This document shows positions 1 to 11,085 of a DNA stretch of 64,000 nt, piece after piece. This stretch comes from Coleophoma eucalyptorum. Taxonomy: Eukaryota; Ascomycota; Leotiomycetes; Helotiales; Dermateaceae. Position numbers and translations under genes: made by a program. The notes under the pieces are model-generated. The model was not told the DNA's origin. It saw only the letters and a list, made by a program, of their open reading frames with translations, and did not search any database. Each line of letters begins with the position of its first letter. The first letter of the stretch is position 1. The stretch is taken from contig JALRME010000051.1 of assembly GCA_026120035.1 (NCBI GenBank), positions 1 through 64,000 on the forward strand. Reading direction: 5' to 3'.

Positions 1-95
1 CACTTATAAGGAACATCTATGTTTTACCTTACCATTTTGACCTGTCTATTATAGCTACAGTTGAAATAAGAGGTATATAGATCAACCAACACCAA
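1..95. repeat. Promoter-like repeat shared with 58470-58560
   Basis: The first ~95 bases closely resemble the stretch at 58470-58560, which lies directly upstream of a small secreted-protein gene. Both carry the core ttttgacctgtc followed by ttgaaataagag. No matching coding exon follows here, so this looks like an orphaned upstream copy. The comparison is by eye only. Confidence 0.5.
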
Positions 96-1033
96 CAGTT
101 ACAATCCCGCGATTCCGGAAGGGGTTTTGATCATCAACCATATCAGCTTGTGATGTGGTTTGTACTCCTGTTTTATAATTGCGAAATCAACTTAGGACAA
201 ACAAAGTTCCCATGTAAGGAAATAACAAAAGTGGCTGGTATTGCCTTTGGTTGCTGCCGTAGCTAGAATGTGAATCGGAGGCCGGTGGAGCCATCACTGT
301 GGGAAATCCAGGAAAATTCGTAGAGATGAGTTGCGAACGGAGGGCGCTTGGCGAGGTTGCGAGACTTATGTATTCATGCCTTCCTCGCAGGCACCGACTG
401 TTTCTCGATGTCCTGATTTTCTTTGTCCCTGTGAAATTTTGCCTTTTACTAAAGGCCAAGGATTCCTCTCCGTCTGAAAGTACCCAATTCAAGACTCCTC
501 ATATTCGTCACGACCTCTCTTTCATTAAAGCAAAGGATAGTCCTCGTCATCCTCGTGATTTCGTTTTGGAGTCTTTCTGCGGGGCGCGCTCTCCTCATCC
601 TCTTCAGACCTCACTTTAATGCAAGCAAAGGAATTAAGAAAGAATATGATGCTGCCGATACAGTAGAAGAAATAAACGAAATGGAATGGTTCTGGATACG
701 GTACTGTAAACCACCCTGCATTCTATGATCGGTTATCGCTGAATATACTGTAAGGTTAGTTAGTAGTTATATCACAGTTGAAGTAGCCATGACATGCTGC
801 GTTTCCAATAGATGATTGAAACTTCTGAATACGATTGTAATTCTGACGTGCTTTGCGCATGCTGTTGGCTTCTAAGTTACGTAATCAATGATGACTGGAA
901 AGCCTGAGAGAGAGTTTATGAGGCTGCCTGTCATCCAGAGTTGAGGTATCATTGATGATGTCTTAATTAGAGGAGGCGAGATGACTTAATTTCTGAAAGA
1001 TAAGCTGCAATAGGTCTCTCGATAGGACTCTCG
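96..1033. other. No gene recognised
   Basis: Two overlapping ORFs on opposite strands (187-492 minus and 299-619 plus) are open, but neither shows a recognisable motif. From 620 to 1033 I see nothing except AT-rich sequence. Confidence 0.4.
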
Positions 1034-2154
1034 ATGATCTGCCTCTTGTTATTTTTCATAATGATTCTAGCATCAATCCACCTCCTGAGTACCATTGTTG
1101 GTGCAGTAGCTCAGTCTGTATCCACAACATCATCCTCGATCACCGTCATTGCTACACATACGGTGGCCGTGGGAGAGGTAAATACGTCGTTATGATTGGA
1201 GGCAGCACCTTTTAATGCTGCGTAGGCTGGCCTTGTATATACGCCAAATACGATTGTGGCGAATGTAAAAGATGTGGTTGGTGAGTTCCTTACGCCCTAT
1301 AATCAGAGATGTAATCTCAGAGACTGCATAGAATTTAGATTCTATCCGCAGAATCACTCAGTTGCTCGAGCAGAGTACAAGTATCCCTGTATCCCCTATG
1401 AATATACCGGAGTCAATAAAGTTGGATTTTGGAGTGATTTTCAACCGGTCAACGTGGTTCTACAAGATGTCAGATCACCATTGCTAATGGTGCCTTGTTC
1501 GTACTAAACTATTGCAGCCACCCCTGTTCCGTATCATTATCAATGATACAGAACCGATTTTCTTTTACTGTTCCGCTCCTGGTGCATGTATCCAAGATGG
1601 AATGGTTGGCGTCATTAACCCTGTTAGTAAATCGCCTATTATGTGATCAATAGTCACCTAAATATTTTGAGCAGAATAGTACTCAAACACTTGACGTTCA
1701 AGTAACTTATGCTGAGAACTCTACCCTCATGTTCAGTCCTGGAGAAGGATACCCTTCTGAGACAACGATACCAACTACAAACCCGACTAGTTCGCCTAGG
1801 CCGTCTTCTGGCACCACTTCTCTCTCCTCGGGGGCTATTGCTGGCGTTGTCATTGGAGGGATAGCGATGATGGCGCTTATTGGGGCACTATGTTTGATAC
1901 GTAGACGGAAGGAAAAAAGAACAAGCTATTCACAAAATATGCCACAAGGGCCACCATCCTACATCTCCCAATCACCTCTTCAGCAGAATCTGGAGCCCTA
2001 CCAAACCATATACTCGCCAAATTCCCCTCCAGTTGTAGAGGATATATCTCCCGAATCGTATTTCAATCAGGGGAGGTTCCAAAGTCCCCTAGACTCTCCA
2101 GGCCCGAACCAATTTCCGCTGGGAACAGCCCATTATCCTATACCTCAAAGGTAA
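1034..2154 (+). CDS. Extracellular serine-rich cupredoxin-domain protein, membrane anchored
   Basis: I assemble exons 1034-1177, 1226-1280, 1332-1447, 1518-1622 and 1675-2154; all phases agree and the introns are 48-70 nt. The product has an N-terminal signal peptide (ICLLLFFIMILASIHLL), a plastocyanin-like domain with the family motifs FYPQNHSV and FYCSAPGACIQDGM, a Ser/Thr/Pro-rich stalk, one membrane segment (AGVVIGGIAMMALIGALCLI) followed by RRRKEKR, and a Pro/Gln-rich cytoplasmic tail. This order is that of the fungal extracellular serine-rich proteins, small copper-fold cell-surface proteins of unknown function. The cupredoxin His (NHSV) and Cys (FYCS) ligand positions are present. The TAA at 2152-2154 overlaps a strong donor (gtaagt at 2151). 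Splicing 2151-2203 would remove the stop and extend the tail by an open exon to about 2451. Family call is secure; the C-terminus is not. Confidence 0.82.
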
Positions 2155-3775
2155 GTGGTGTCTTTGCGTGTTATAAGTTTAAATATCAGTTAAAACGTCT
2201 TAGTGATCCATGTGGTACAATACACGAATTACAGGAACTTGCTGCTTCTGAACCCATCATCCACGCCCAACAAGGGTTATCAATGGCACTATCCTTCAAT
2301 GATTTACCAAAACATGATAGTGACACTATAGCTAGCAAATTTTGAGTTATGTAGCTGTTCAGTATCAATACATCCGCTTACATCCTCTCCGAGTGTGTCT
2401 GTCATAAATTCTGTCTTGATTGCCAAAGTGTCCTCTATACCATTAACCTAGCATTACAAAGATTGCAATTCCTCAGCCTGCTAATTTTAGATTTGCCGAT
2501 TTACAATCTGCTGCATAGCCCTAGAATTTGGAGGACATAGGCCTTACCGGATCGCAATCTGATTTGTTGTGCTATGCCGTTTTTTTTCAAGTCTTATGTT
2601 TGCTCTGATAACCGACGTCTATAACCACAATAAACATTCAATTCCGAGTATCATTTATGAACCACCCTTTTACCCAAGAAATCCAGTCCGTATGAGGCCA
2701 TTCAATAGTCTCCATCCCACATTGGAAATCTTGGGAATGGGCTCACAAATCTCACGAAGGGGAGATGGAATTTTTTGATAGACCTTCTATGTTGGATCTT
2801 TCGTTTCAGAGCATCTCTCACATTACGCACGAGGAAACTGCTATGATTGCCCACCGAGTTTTCAAATGTCTTGAGTACGAACATCATGTTGTATTTCCTT
2901 TAAATTTACCAAGTGGGGCATCGACCTGCAACAGTGTACAGACGCCAGAAATGCCATTCTTCGAGACCATCAATAATTCGGATCTCTCAGTCTTCTTTTA
3001 CTTATGATTTTCAACTCTCTTCAAGCTTCCTCCTCCTCAAACTCCTCAAAACTTATACATTCATTCAGTAGTTTCATCGTCTGATTCTCTAAACTCACTT
3101 TCTCTCTTCTCTTCTCAACGGATGTCTCTCATATCTCATTTCCACAAGCTACAGACTTATCTATGTCACATCAAGTTATCGATTCATATGACTACAAGTC
3201 CAGAATGGAGACTGATCAAAGTCATGAAGTGGCACTACTGCGCTCGGAAGTTGAACGGTTGAAAGATGTGGCATTAGATTGATTGAAAGAGTCACAGAAT
3301 TAAAAAGTCAAACAAGAGATCGACAAAAGAGTAGTTAGAGATGATTTTTGAATGTCGTTTACAGATAATACGTGTGACAAACCTTGCATGCAGAAATTGT
3401 GATATTTCCTACTCCATACCATATACGGACTAAGTTACTTGTGGTGTGATAGACCTACTTGCTTAAACCCTTTTCTTCTTAGATCCTGTTGCGGGAGCTG
3501 GCGGGTAGCCTGCGGCGATCAGGTGTTACATTGTTGTTTAACTTTTCAAGGTCAAAACATGCGAAGAGTTTCAATACGAGTCAAGTATGAGGATTAAAAG
3601 TTATGAGGGTGAGGTGGCGGATTGTCAACGATATCGATTATTCTAGCTACGAATGGACCTTTGATTGGATCCATACCAGTATTGATTCTCACAACTTGAT
3701 ATTTCAAGCACAGCATCCCCTATCAAGGAGAAAAGCTTGAATAGAATCATTATTTGTAAATAGCTACGAAATCTC
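2155..3775. other. Possible extra 3' exon, otherwise no gene recognised
   Basis: 2204-2451 is open in the frame that would follow splicing of the 2151-2203 intron of the cupredoxin gene. A 39-codon ORF at 3163-3282 encodes a short coiled-coil-like stretch (VALLRSEVERLKDVALD) with no other support. The remainder shows nothing convincing. Confidence 0.3.
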
Positions 3776-4048
3776 TCAAATGAAACCTTCTGAAACTCCT
3801 GAATTCCCTACGGATTCACCTAAAGCTGCCAATACCTTCATCTTCTGCTGCTGTATTTGCCACTGCAGCTCAAGGAGCTCCTGGCGCAGACTCTGGTTCT
3901 CTATCTTCAAAGAAATGACCTCTCGTTTCAGCCGATTGGCACTACTCCTTTCAACACGTCTATCTATGATTGGCGTACCAGTTTGCGCCTTGAAAACGTT
4001 TGCTGTTTCTGTTTTCCGCCTATAATCTCTTGGAGGATCGAGGGCCAT
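3776..4048 (-). CDS. Small coiled-coil protein, unrecognised
   Basis: This 90-aa ORF starts MALDPPRDYRRKTETANVFK. It has a basic segment (RRVERSSANRLKRE) followed by heptad-like leucines and glutamines (SLKIENQSLRQELLELQWQI), so a coiled coil is likely. The basic-then-heptad layout recalls bZIP proteins, but the asparagine/arginine signature of a bZIP basic region is not convincing. It lies about 270 bp upstream of the divergently transcribed patatin gene. It could be a real short gene or a fragment of a larger one. Confidence 0.3.
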   Translation of the reverse strand: MALDPPRDYRRKTETANVFKAQTGTPIIDRRVERSSANRLKREVISLKIENQSLRQELLELQWQIQQQKMKVLAALGESVGNSGVSEGFI

Positions 4049-4250
4049 AGTAATTTAAGGTACAGTACAGCATGCATTGCATGCAAGGGGGTTTTTCTAG
4101 GCATGATAACTGTATATTTGAGTTTCTATTTTCGGATATGTCTTTTATTTGCGGGGCTATAGGTCATCAGACGTTTTCTTTCTGCCCATTTGGAATGTCA
4201 GCCGTTCAAACTAAAAATACCGGTTTATACTAATTTAATCCTGCGCTCAA

Positions 4251-4260
4251 ATGCATATAA
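4251..4260 (+). promoter_or_regulatory. TATA-like element upstream of the patatin gene
   Basis: The sequence atgcatataa lies about 60 bp upstream of the ATG at 4319, in AT-rich DNA with no upstream in-frame coding. Position and motif fit a TATA box; there is no experimental support. Confidence 0.35.
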
Positions 4261-4318
4261 ACCACTTGCGTTTCTTTTATAGCAAGAGAAGTTAAATTAC
4301 CCCGCCGACATAAAAATC

Positions 4319-7300
4319 ATGAGAAGCGAACAGCATACCCTGTGGCTAGAGCCTTATCTTCGGGAGAAGGAGGTGGCTCTGCAAAAAACGTCACGCCTTG
4401 GTGAGATATTAAGACAGACACAAGGCGAGCCGAGCTTGATACTCTTCGTGGGAAAGTCCTTCAAGAGCAAAGCTTTGCATTACCTAGCGACTCCTTTAAG
4501 GTCCAGAAGACATGGTCGTCATTGTGGAGAGATTCATCTCCGTCTAGATGCGGGTGCTCAAAGCCTACAAAGCCGCAGACCTCTGTTATTTGCGGATGGA
4601 CCGATTCCCAACATTGAAAGCAATGTAAGAGACACTGAAGAATGCTCAGATCTTGAACCTGTCAGCCAGAACCTCCTATGGGCTGGAGATAATCTCAACC
4701 TGACTCTGTCAAATATATACGCCAATTTATTGAGCCCCTTCACAGATATTGTCTGTCTCTTTCTATCTGATTTTGGTGGTTTGGCCAACGTCGCAGATTT
4801 TATAGCGCTGTGGCTCGACAGCTTTAGCAATCGCTCTCTTCCACCTGTTTGTTACCCAAGGTTACTTATAGTCGTTGAGGATTCTACTACTACTAAGTCT
4901 GACAAGTGTTGGGAAAGTCAGTGGAAGACGAAATTTTCTCGGTTATTACGGAAAAAGACAACAAGACCAATTGATAAAGCATTCTCCTATGTTGGTATCT
5001 ATCATCTCCTCACAAATGATCAGATCTGCGAGGAGTTCTGCTACTTGCCCCTTAAAGATCGATTGCTCAATGAATCAGACACGGTTCGGTTTTCTAGAAT
5101 CGAGCAACGAATGCATTTCGTAGGGAAACATTTCAGTGCATTTTTCGATTATGCTTATAATAGTTTCATTCAAAATACTGGGAAGCATTTCAATTTTATC
5201 AAAGCTTCCCGGTTGTCAAACCCAGTATCCCCTCATTTCAAACGACATCTTCTTAATTTTATGAGGCAGTTTCAGAGTGCGGAAGAAATTAATAGATTCG
5301 CAGTACCAGTAGTTTCTTCCTGTATATTGCTCGATAGCTTTCCTCCAGGAATGCATGGTAAGTTCAAGTAGTTTTGCTGATGATAAATCCCTAACTTAAC
5401 AATTGAATAGGTTTTGCTCCGGTCAAGGTTTTCCAAACTCTCTATCAGACCTCGTGGAGAAAATCTATAGAAGTATTCTCACGGGCAATAACAACGGCAA
5501 TTTTCCCTATAGAGTACGTAATTGGCGAGCTGTTCCAGACAAAGTTCATGAACAATGGTCAAGACTTTAAACAAATACACAGGCATACCATTTTGTTATT
5601 TAGAGATACTTGGAAGGACATTCATAACGATTCCACCTGTTTGATGTGTCTATGTAGAAGGCCAGAGTACGGTCTACCATGCGGACATTCCTTCTGTGGA
5701 ATTGATATTCAACGTTTTGGCACTGTCTTCGATAACGATCCTCACACGTTCACTGTCCCGTCCTGTTTTCTTTGCTGCCAAGATACCGAGGGGGCACAAT
5801 TTAGATTCAAACCTAAGACAAAAGGTGTGAACGTGCTTGGAATAGATGGTGGTGGTGTTCGTGGAGTTATCCCACTGCAGGCTTTGTTGCTGTTGGAGCA
5901 GAAACTCAAGCCGTATCTGCCTGAATTCCCGGTTCAAGACCTTTTTGATATCGCGTTTGGAACCAGCTCCGGTAAGTTATTACCTTTAGCTGCTATCCTA
6001 TACTAAATGTCTTAGGCGGGCTTATTATTATGGCTATGTTTTTAAATGGTTTGCCAGTGACAGAATGTGTAAAGGTTTTCGAAAACCTTTCTCATAAAGC
6101 ATTTGATCGTGGATTTGTATCTTCAAATTCCATTTTCTCCCGTCTAAGGGAACTGCTCATATCTTACTTCGCAGATTCTCTATACTCAGCTTATAACATC
6201 GAAGAAGGTCTGCGCGCTCAGTTTGGAGAGGAGACATCGCTGATGGATAACTCTGCTGCAACTTCAAGAGGAGCTAAGGTCGGAATCACAGTAACTGGAG
6301 TTCCCAATGCGGAATTAGTCTTTACCAATTATAATGGAGTCGGTTCACGACTGTCAGGGTCTGGTAAGTATGTATACTCATGCATTATGAAACTTGGCTA
6401 ATTTCTATTAAGGATATCGACATGTGCTTTCAGATGACAGTTCTAATCGAGTTCGCCTATGGGAAGTGTAAGTGCTTCAAATTCTCTAGAAATTGGAAGG
6501 AATTGACAAGATTTGTAGGGCTAGGTGCACTTCCGCCGCGCCATGGTACAATTCATAGCCACCAACATGCCCAGTCAGATACTAACATACTTACAGGTAC
6601 TTCAGGCCACACCACATTGAAGGTGTCGGTACTTTTCAAGACGGTGGGTTATGGAGGAACAACCCCATTGACATTGCCATCTCCGAGGCGCGTGCTTTAT
6701 GGCCCACAATCGTTGAACCAGACGTGGTTCTTTCTTTAGGAACGGGTTACCAAGTTGTTGAAGATGCTACTATGGATGGACTGTCCCCCACTGAGATATC
6801 GCCTCTAATTGGTTCTCCGGCAATCTCTACTGACTTAGGCCGTGCAGAAATAGCAATGGTTACGGCCCTCCACGACGAACAGCAGCCTCGGGGGCTCTGG
6901 CGAAGCGGCTTCATCACAAGATGCTTAGAATCTTTCCTGAGCACAATGGATGGCCAGAAGTTTTACGATCTGCCCAACCAATGGAATCGCGCAGCTAATG
7001 ATATCAAGAACCGATATTTTCGTCTTAATACACAGCTTCAAGGAAAGGCACCGGCGCTAGACGACGTCAGCACTATGGTACCTCTCAAATCCGAGACAAG
7101 GAAACAGCACACAAAGAGCAAATCTTTAAATGAACTTGCAGAATGTCTTATCTCTACATTATTCTACTTCGAGCTGACCTCAAGGCCAATTAGAAACAGG
7201 AGCCACATTAGTTGCCAGGGCCAGATCTTGTGTATCATAGGTCCAGGTCATAATGGAAGCAGCAAACTTCATAGACTTCTCAATGGTCTGACTGAGGATG

Positions 7301-7680
7301 GATCAAAGTTTTACGTTGCACGTTGTCCTCTATCGGGTTCTATTAACAGCCCCGCAAACATTGATCCAGCTACCAAACTCTTTCGAGTCAAAGTAGAGCT
7401 GAGAGTTCGACACCTGGACAGCCCGATTCCTATCTCTCTCCGCATTGGTAATAACAAGCAATCTATAAGCGAAGGTCGAAATATAAGCGCATCCCCATTC
7501 ACCGTCAACGGACTGCTAGAAGCGCAAGGTTGGAATGATCCTTTTGGCCGTGCAGACCACGGACCTACGGAGCCGGAAGACCTCACCAAACTCACATGTG
7601 AATCTAAAGGAGCTTCAAAGGTTGCCAAAAGACGTTTCCACGGCCAAAATAACAACACACCCAAAAGACGACGGTCCTGA
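4319..7680 (+). CDS. Patatin-like phospholipase with zinc-binding segment
   Basis: Six exons (4319-5357, 5411-5971, 6016-6363, 6413-6467, 6519-6545, 6597-7680) give a 1037-aa protein with all phases consistent; all five donors are GT and all acceptors AG. Residues 1-~430 are an unrecognised N-terminal region. A Cys/His segment at ~445-500 (CLMCLCRRPEYGLPCGHSFC, then CFLCC) resembles a RING-like zinc fold. The patatin domain follows: oxyanion loop GIDGGGVRG, nucleophile elbow GTSSG created across the exon 2/3 junction, and catalytic Asp motif DGGLWRNNP. The catalytic Ser-Asp dyad is therefore complete and lipid acyl hydrolase activity is expected. The ~300-aa C-terminal region is unrecognised and ends in a basic tail (TPKRRRS), a possible nuclear signal. 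In fungi patatin domains often serve as effectors of NLR-type allorecognition proteins; here there is no NACHT or NB-ARC domain. A second, decayed copy of the zinc segment lies at 18650-18979. Confidence 0.88.
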
Positions 7681-7997
7681 TCTCTCATTCTATAATCCGA
7701 TTTTGCGGAATATAACATAAACGGTTGGTCGATAGAATTACATAGTTGTGCATTTATTTACAGTATCTCTGTTATAAATCTTCTTCCCTAATCATACCAT
7801 CGTTTCGCCTGCTTCCTTATGAAAATGCAACATACAAAAGTAGATGATGCAAAAGAAAATTGCGCTAAGATTTCACTCTACCTTAAGAAATTGTCGAAGT
7901 ATTGTTATTAGGCTCTTCATATGACGATAGGACATTCGTTTTGTAATCATGTAATGTAATACTACAAACGGGGGAGGAGGTATTGATACTTAGGTTC
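7681..7997. other. 3' flank of patatin gene, nothing recognised
   Basis: AT-rich sequence between the patatin stop codon and an LTR-like repeat. I see no coding signal. Confidence 0.4.
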
Positions 7998-8181
7998 TGT
8001 CACGGGCCTAAGCGAGGTCACATATCATCAGCGAGTGACGTGGGGGGCTTATATATATAGCCTCAGCCCCCTTGATTAAGGGAACTTTAAAGATTAAGTT
8101 AGTTTGTATAACAAACTGCACCTACTTCGCCTGCCCTGCTCATTGATTGCTTGCACGTCACTCTGCCTGCGACTCCTGACA
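7998..8181 (+). mobile_element. Solo-LTR-like relic (family A, copy 1)
   Basis: This 184-bp segment begins TGTCACGGGCC and ends CTCCTGACA, so its ends form the inverted TGTCA/TGACA typical of LTRs. It holds a TATA-like stretch (cttatatatatag) and shares its layout with 58845-59020, including the near-identical block acgtcactctgcctg close to the 3' end. The 5-bp flanks do not match, so the target duplication has decayed or the boundaries are slightly off. No internal retrotransposon coding is attached. Confidence 0.55.
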
Positions 8182-8613
8182 CTGCTATTAGCAAGGATTG
8201 GTTTTGAAGCTTTAAAGTGTTTTGTAGCACTTCGAATTCATCGGAATTCCTTTAATTAATATTGAAGTGCAATTATGACCATACAGTCGCACTCGAAATC
8301 GGTGTCTCTTTTGTAAACTCTTTCTTTTAATTAAGCCACAGCGCCCCGCAGCGCCAAGAATCACTAAATCAATTATAGTTAGGTGTGTTTCTTTGTCTTC
8401 GTAAGACACCTGGCTGCTTTTATAGAACTGGATATGGTCATCACATCACATGACTACACAAAGATTGAACAATGGAAATGGAATTGAAGTCTCAAGGCAT
8501 TGAGCAGTCAGTCTGCGGTACTGGCAGCAACTGGCAGCATCTGTTAGCATCTGCCAGCGTGTTCTCTGCCTCTTTGACGTCCTTTATCGAACCGCGTAGA
8601 GCTATTGACGAAG
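8182..8613. other. Intergenic, no gene recognised
   Basis: Contains a short palindromic stretch (cgaattcatcggaattcc) and a tandem echo of ctggcagcaactggcagcat just before the next gene. No coding evidence. Confidence 0.35.
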
Positions 8614-9948
8614 ATGACGAGCTCTTCCTCTTTCCACGAACTCGAATCGTACAATGGACAATGGGACCCTTTCGAGGATGACTTCCCTAGCCAACAACAT
8701 ACACAATTGCAGGAAGCAGAAAAGCTTGGGTTTTGTCAGCTTCGTGATTGGGAGGAAGGGAGGATATATAACGAAACTCCGGCCAAGTACATACACTACT
8801 CGATCCATTGGAGCTTCAAGATCCACAATAGGACGCAGTCAACCAATACAGAAACTGACCTAGTTCTTGAGCTTGCTTCATATTGGCGTCTCTATCTCAA
8901 ACCTAAGTTGGATCAAGTCTGTCTATCCAAAATGCGAACTAAAAGAAAAACAATAGAGTCTGAAGGCACAAAAATTACGTTGAAAGTTGCACAACGCTCA
9001 ATAGACAGTTATTTCAAAAGCTATGATAAAACAGATATTGATTGGCCAGTGATAGAGAAACAGCTTATGCTCTGGGCTGACGAATACCCAGATAAAAAGT
9101 TAACAATAGAGATCTCTTTCAATTATGAATACGTGGAGACTGATCAACTGCTACCCACGTCATCTAGAAGGACAGATAAAAGAGGCCGTTTCTCAACCAC
9201 TCAGCAGCAGCTCCATCAGCGGCAAATACAGCTTGATGCAGAAGAAGAAGCTACTGGACAGCCATCTATCACAAAGAGAGTTTACGAGGTATTACGTTGT
9301 CCCGGGCCCCCTTGTAACCTAGGCCCCCATTGTTGGGTTGAGCCTGTGACCAAGAAGCACTATAAGTTAAAATGGCACCACTTCAAGGACATCCTGAAAC
9401 TTGTAGAAGAAGGCCATCATTTCGAGACACAGAACGATATGCCAGAAAAGGTCCGTCTGGATTTATATGCAGAGGAGCAGCAGTTTCTTGAGAGGCGTCA
9501 AAAGGATCGTAAGACATCTACATCAAATGTCCCTCCAATCAATATTATAAACACACAACCTACACTGTCATGTCAGACCTGTCATCCAGGACCCTCCCAA
9601 GCTACGAACGAATCCGCCATGCGTTCTATTGACATCCCTGGGTTTCGCGATGAAGCAGTAGAGAAGTATTGTGCTTGGCACCAATCCAAAGTCAGAAAAC
9701 CAGCACAGAAGCAAGAGTATCAAAAGGCTTGTGACATTATGATCGGAGAAGATATGGACCTAGAATTAATCTACCAGGAACCCGATCCTGAGTTTCTAAT
9801 AACAGGAGGTGTAAAAAGAGGACCTGCCCTCCATATTGTACGTGACATCAGCAAATGGGTTGGGGAATGCAAACGAATTAGGACAGATGAGCAGCTAACG
9901 TCCGTCCCTGCGTCCCGAGACGCACCCTGTCACGAGACGACTCTATAG
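8614..9948 (+). CDS. Unrecognised 444-aa protein with Cys-rich segment
   Basis: A long intronless ORF; I choose the ATG at 8614 because the frame opens three codons earlier only through a TTG. The protein is charged and mostly soluble. A mid-protein cysteine segment (CPGPPCNLGPHCW) is followed by a basic region (KKHYKLKWHHFKDILKLVEE), and the C-terminal part reads IPGFRDEAVEKYCAWHQSKV then GVKRGPALHIVRDISKWV. I have a memory of similar hypothetical proteins in other fungal genomes but cannot name a domain. The last ~17 residues are encoded by the start of the repeat at 9896, so the original C-terminus probably ended shortly before LTSVPASRD. It is flanked by an LTR relic and by repeats, so it may belong to a mobile segment. 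Function unknown. Confidence 0.7.
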   Translation: MTSSSSFHELESYNGQWDPFEDDFPSQQHTQLQEAEKLGFCQLRDWEEGRIYNETPAKYIHYSIHWSFKIHNRTQSTNTETDLVLELASYWRLYLKPKLDQVCLSKMRTKRKTIESEGTKITLKVAQRSIDSYFKSYDKTDIDWPVIEKQLMLWADEYPDKKLTIEISFNYEYVETDQLLPTSSRRTDKRGRFSTTQQQLHQRQIQLDAEEEATGQPSITKRVYEVLRCPGPPCNLGPHCWVEPVTKKHYKLKWHHFKDILKLVEEGHHFETQNDMPEKVRLDLYAEEQQFLERRQKDRKTSTSNVPPINIINTQPTLSCQTCHPGPSQATNESAMRSIDIPGFRDEAVEKYCAWHQSKVRKPAQKQEYQKACDIMIGEDMDLELIYQEPDPEFLITGGVKRGPALHIVRDISKWVGECKRIRTDEQLTSVPASRDAPCHETTL

Positions 9949-10175
9949 TTTTAGAATCACAAAATGTTCCTCAGTAAGTCTATGAAGTTGTTATTGATAT
10001 ATTACTTTCTTTAACTATATTTCTTTAAGGAGACCACTTAGCAATAGGAAAAAGAGTACGGTTAATCAAACTGTCGATCATTTCAACTACGCCATTGATC
10101 GCCGTTTCTGCTGGCCCCCTCTATTCTATTGCGATCGTTGAAATCTTTTTAAAATTCGGAACACCTGAGGGAAGG
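9896..10175 (+). repeat. Dispersed repeat R1, copy a
   Basis: Begins taacgtccgtccctg and is followed directly by a second copy at 10176. Shared blocks include the ta-rich core atattactttctttaacta, the segment gaccacttag and the tail aaaattcg. It overlaps the 3' end of the preceding ORF. Confidence 0.7.
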
Positions 10176-10455
10176 TAACGTCTGTCCCTGTGTAGCGAAA
10201 CGTACCCTGTAACGAAACAAATTTACAGTTTTGGAATCACAATTTTTTTCTTAATAAATCTATAAAGTTGTTGTTAATATATTACTTTCTTTAACTATTT
10301 CTCCCTAAGAAGACCACTTAGTAACAAGAAAAAGAGTATAATTGATTATGCTATCGATCATATCAATCACGCCATCGATCGCCGCTTTCGCTGTCTCCCC
10401 CTGTTTAATCATGACTTTTAAAGTCTTTTCAAAATTCGAAGTACTTAAGGAAAGG
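10176..10455 (+). repeat. Dispersed repeat R1, copy b
   Basis: Head-to-tail neighbour of copy a, of the same length (~280 bp) and diverged throughout. Substitutions between the copies include many C/T and G/A differences, as expected of old repeats in a genome with RIP; I did not count them. Confidence 0.7.
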
Positions 10456-10509
10456 TTCTCTCACAAAATAATACGCCTCCAATTTTTAAAGACATTCAGA
10501 GAGGAAAAG

Positions 10510-10700
10510 AATGCAGTCCGGGAGTTACGCCGGTGCCATAAGAGGGTCCACATGTTTCAGTGCTTAGTAATATTATTAGCCTAGCGACAACTATCTATGT
10601 TCACACCTATGCTCACTATGTTTACTCAGTCACGATTCTCAGGCTCGGTCACGTGTGTGGCGTGCCACAGTCACGCGTGTGGCGTAAGAGCATCGGCAGA
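10510..10700 (+). repeat. Dispersed repeat R2, copy a
   Basis: Shares gtccgggag, tttcagtgcttagtaat, cacgattctca and gtcacgtgtgtggcgt, in the same order and spacing, with 13635-13808. The two copies lie on either side of the HET gene. An ORF at 10560-10862 falls in this repeat and is not considered a gene. Confidence 0.6.
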
Positions 10701-10809
10701 GACCGTGGAGGTGCACTCACTTGCGAGGACCGGGAGTTTAGGTCTTGGAAGCGGGTGGAATATGTTATGAACAGAGTTGATAAGCTGATGCTGGTGGAAT
10801 GTAGAGCAG

Positions 10810-11085
10810 TAACGTCCATCCCTACGTGCCGGAAAACCCTATGTGCCGAAATGACTTCCTAGGTTGTGGGTCTCAAATCTCTACCACATAAATATATAAA
10901 ATTATAATTAGTTTGCTATTGTTCTTTAGCCGTTTCTCTACAAACGTTCGGTTTGTAATAATAAAACACTAAAGTTGTGGTTATGTTATTAACTGTCCCA
11001 TCGATGGTGTTGAAAGTCCTTTTGGCTCTTTCCCCCTGCTCTATCATAACTCTTAGCCTGTCTCTGAATTTCGGGATACTAGCAC
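10810..11085 (+). repeat. Dispersed repeat R1, copy c
   Basis: Begins taacgtccatccctacg and keeps the R1 order of blocks, including a tail resembling gctctttccccctg. It is more diverged than copies a and b. R1b and R1c both continue into a similar stretch containing tttaaagacat, so the full repeat unit may be longer than 280 bp. Confidence 0.55.

Noticed and set aside
187..619. Overlapping ORFs on both strands
   Set aside because: No motif, no splice context, and mutual overlap suggests chance open frames.
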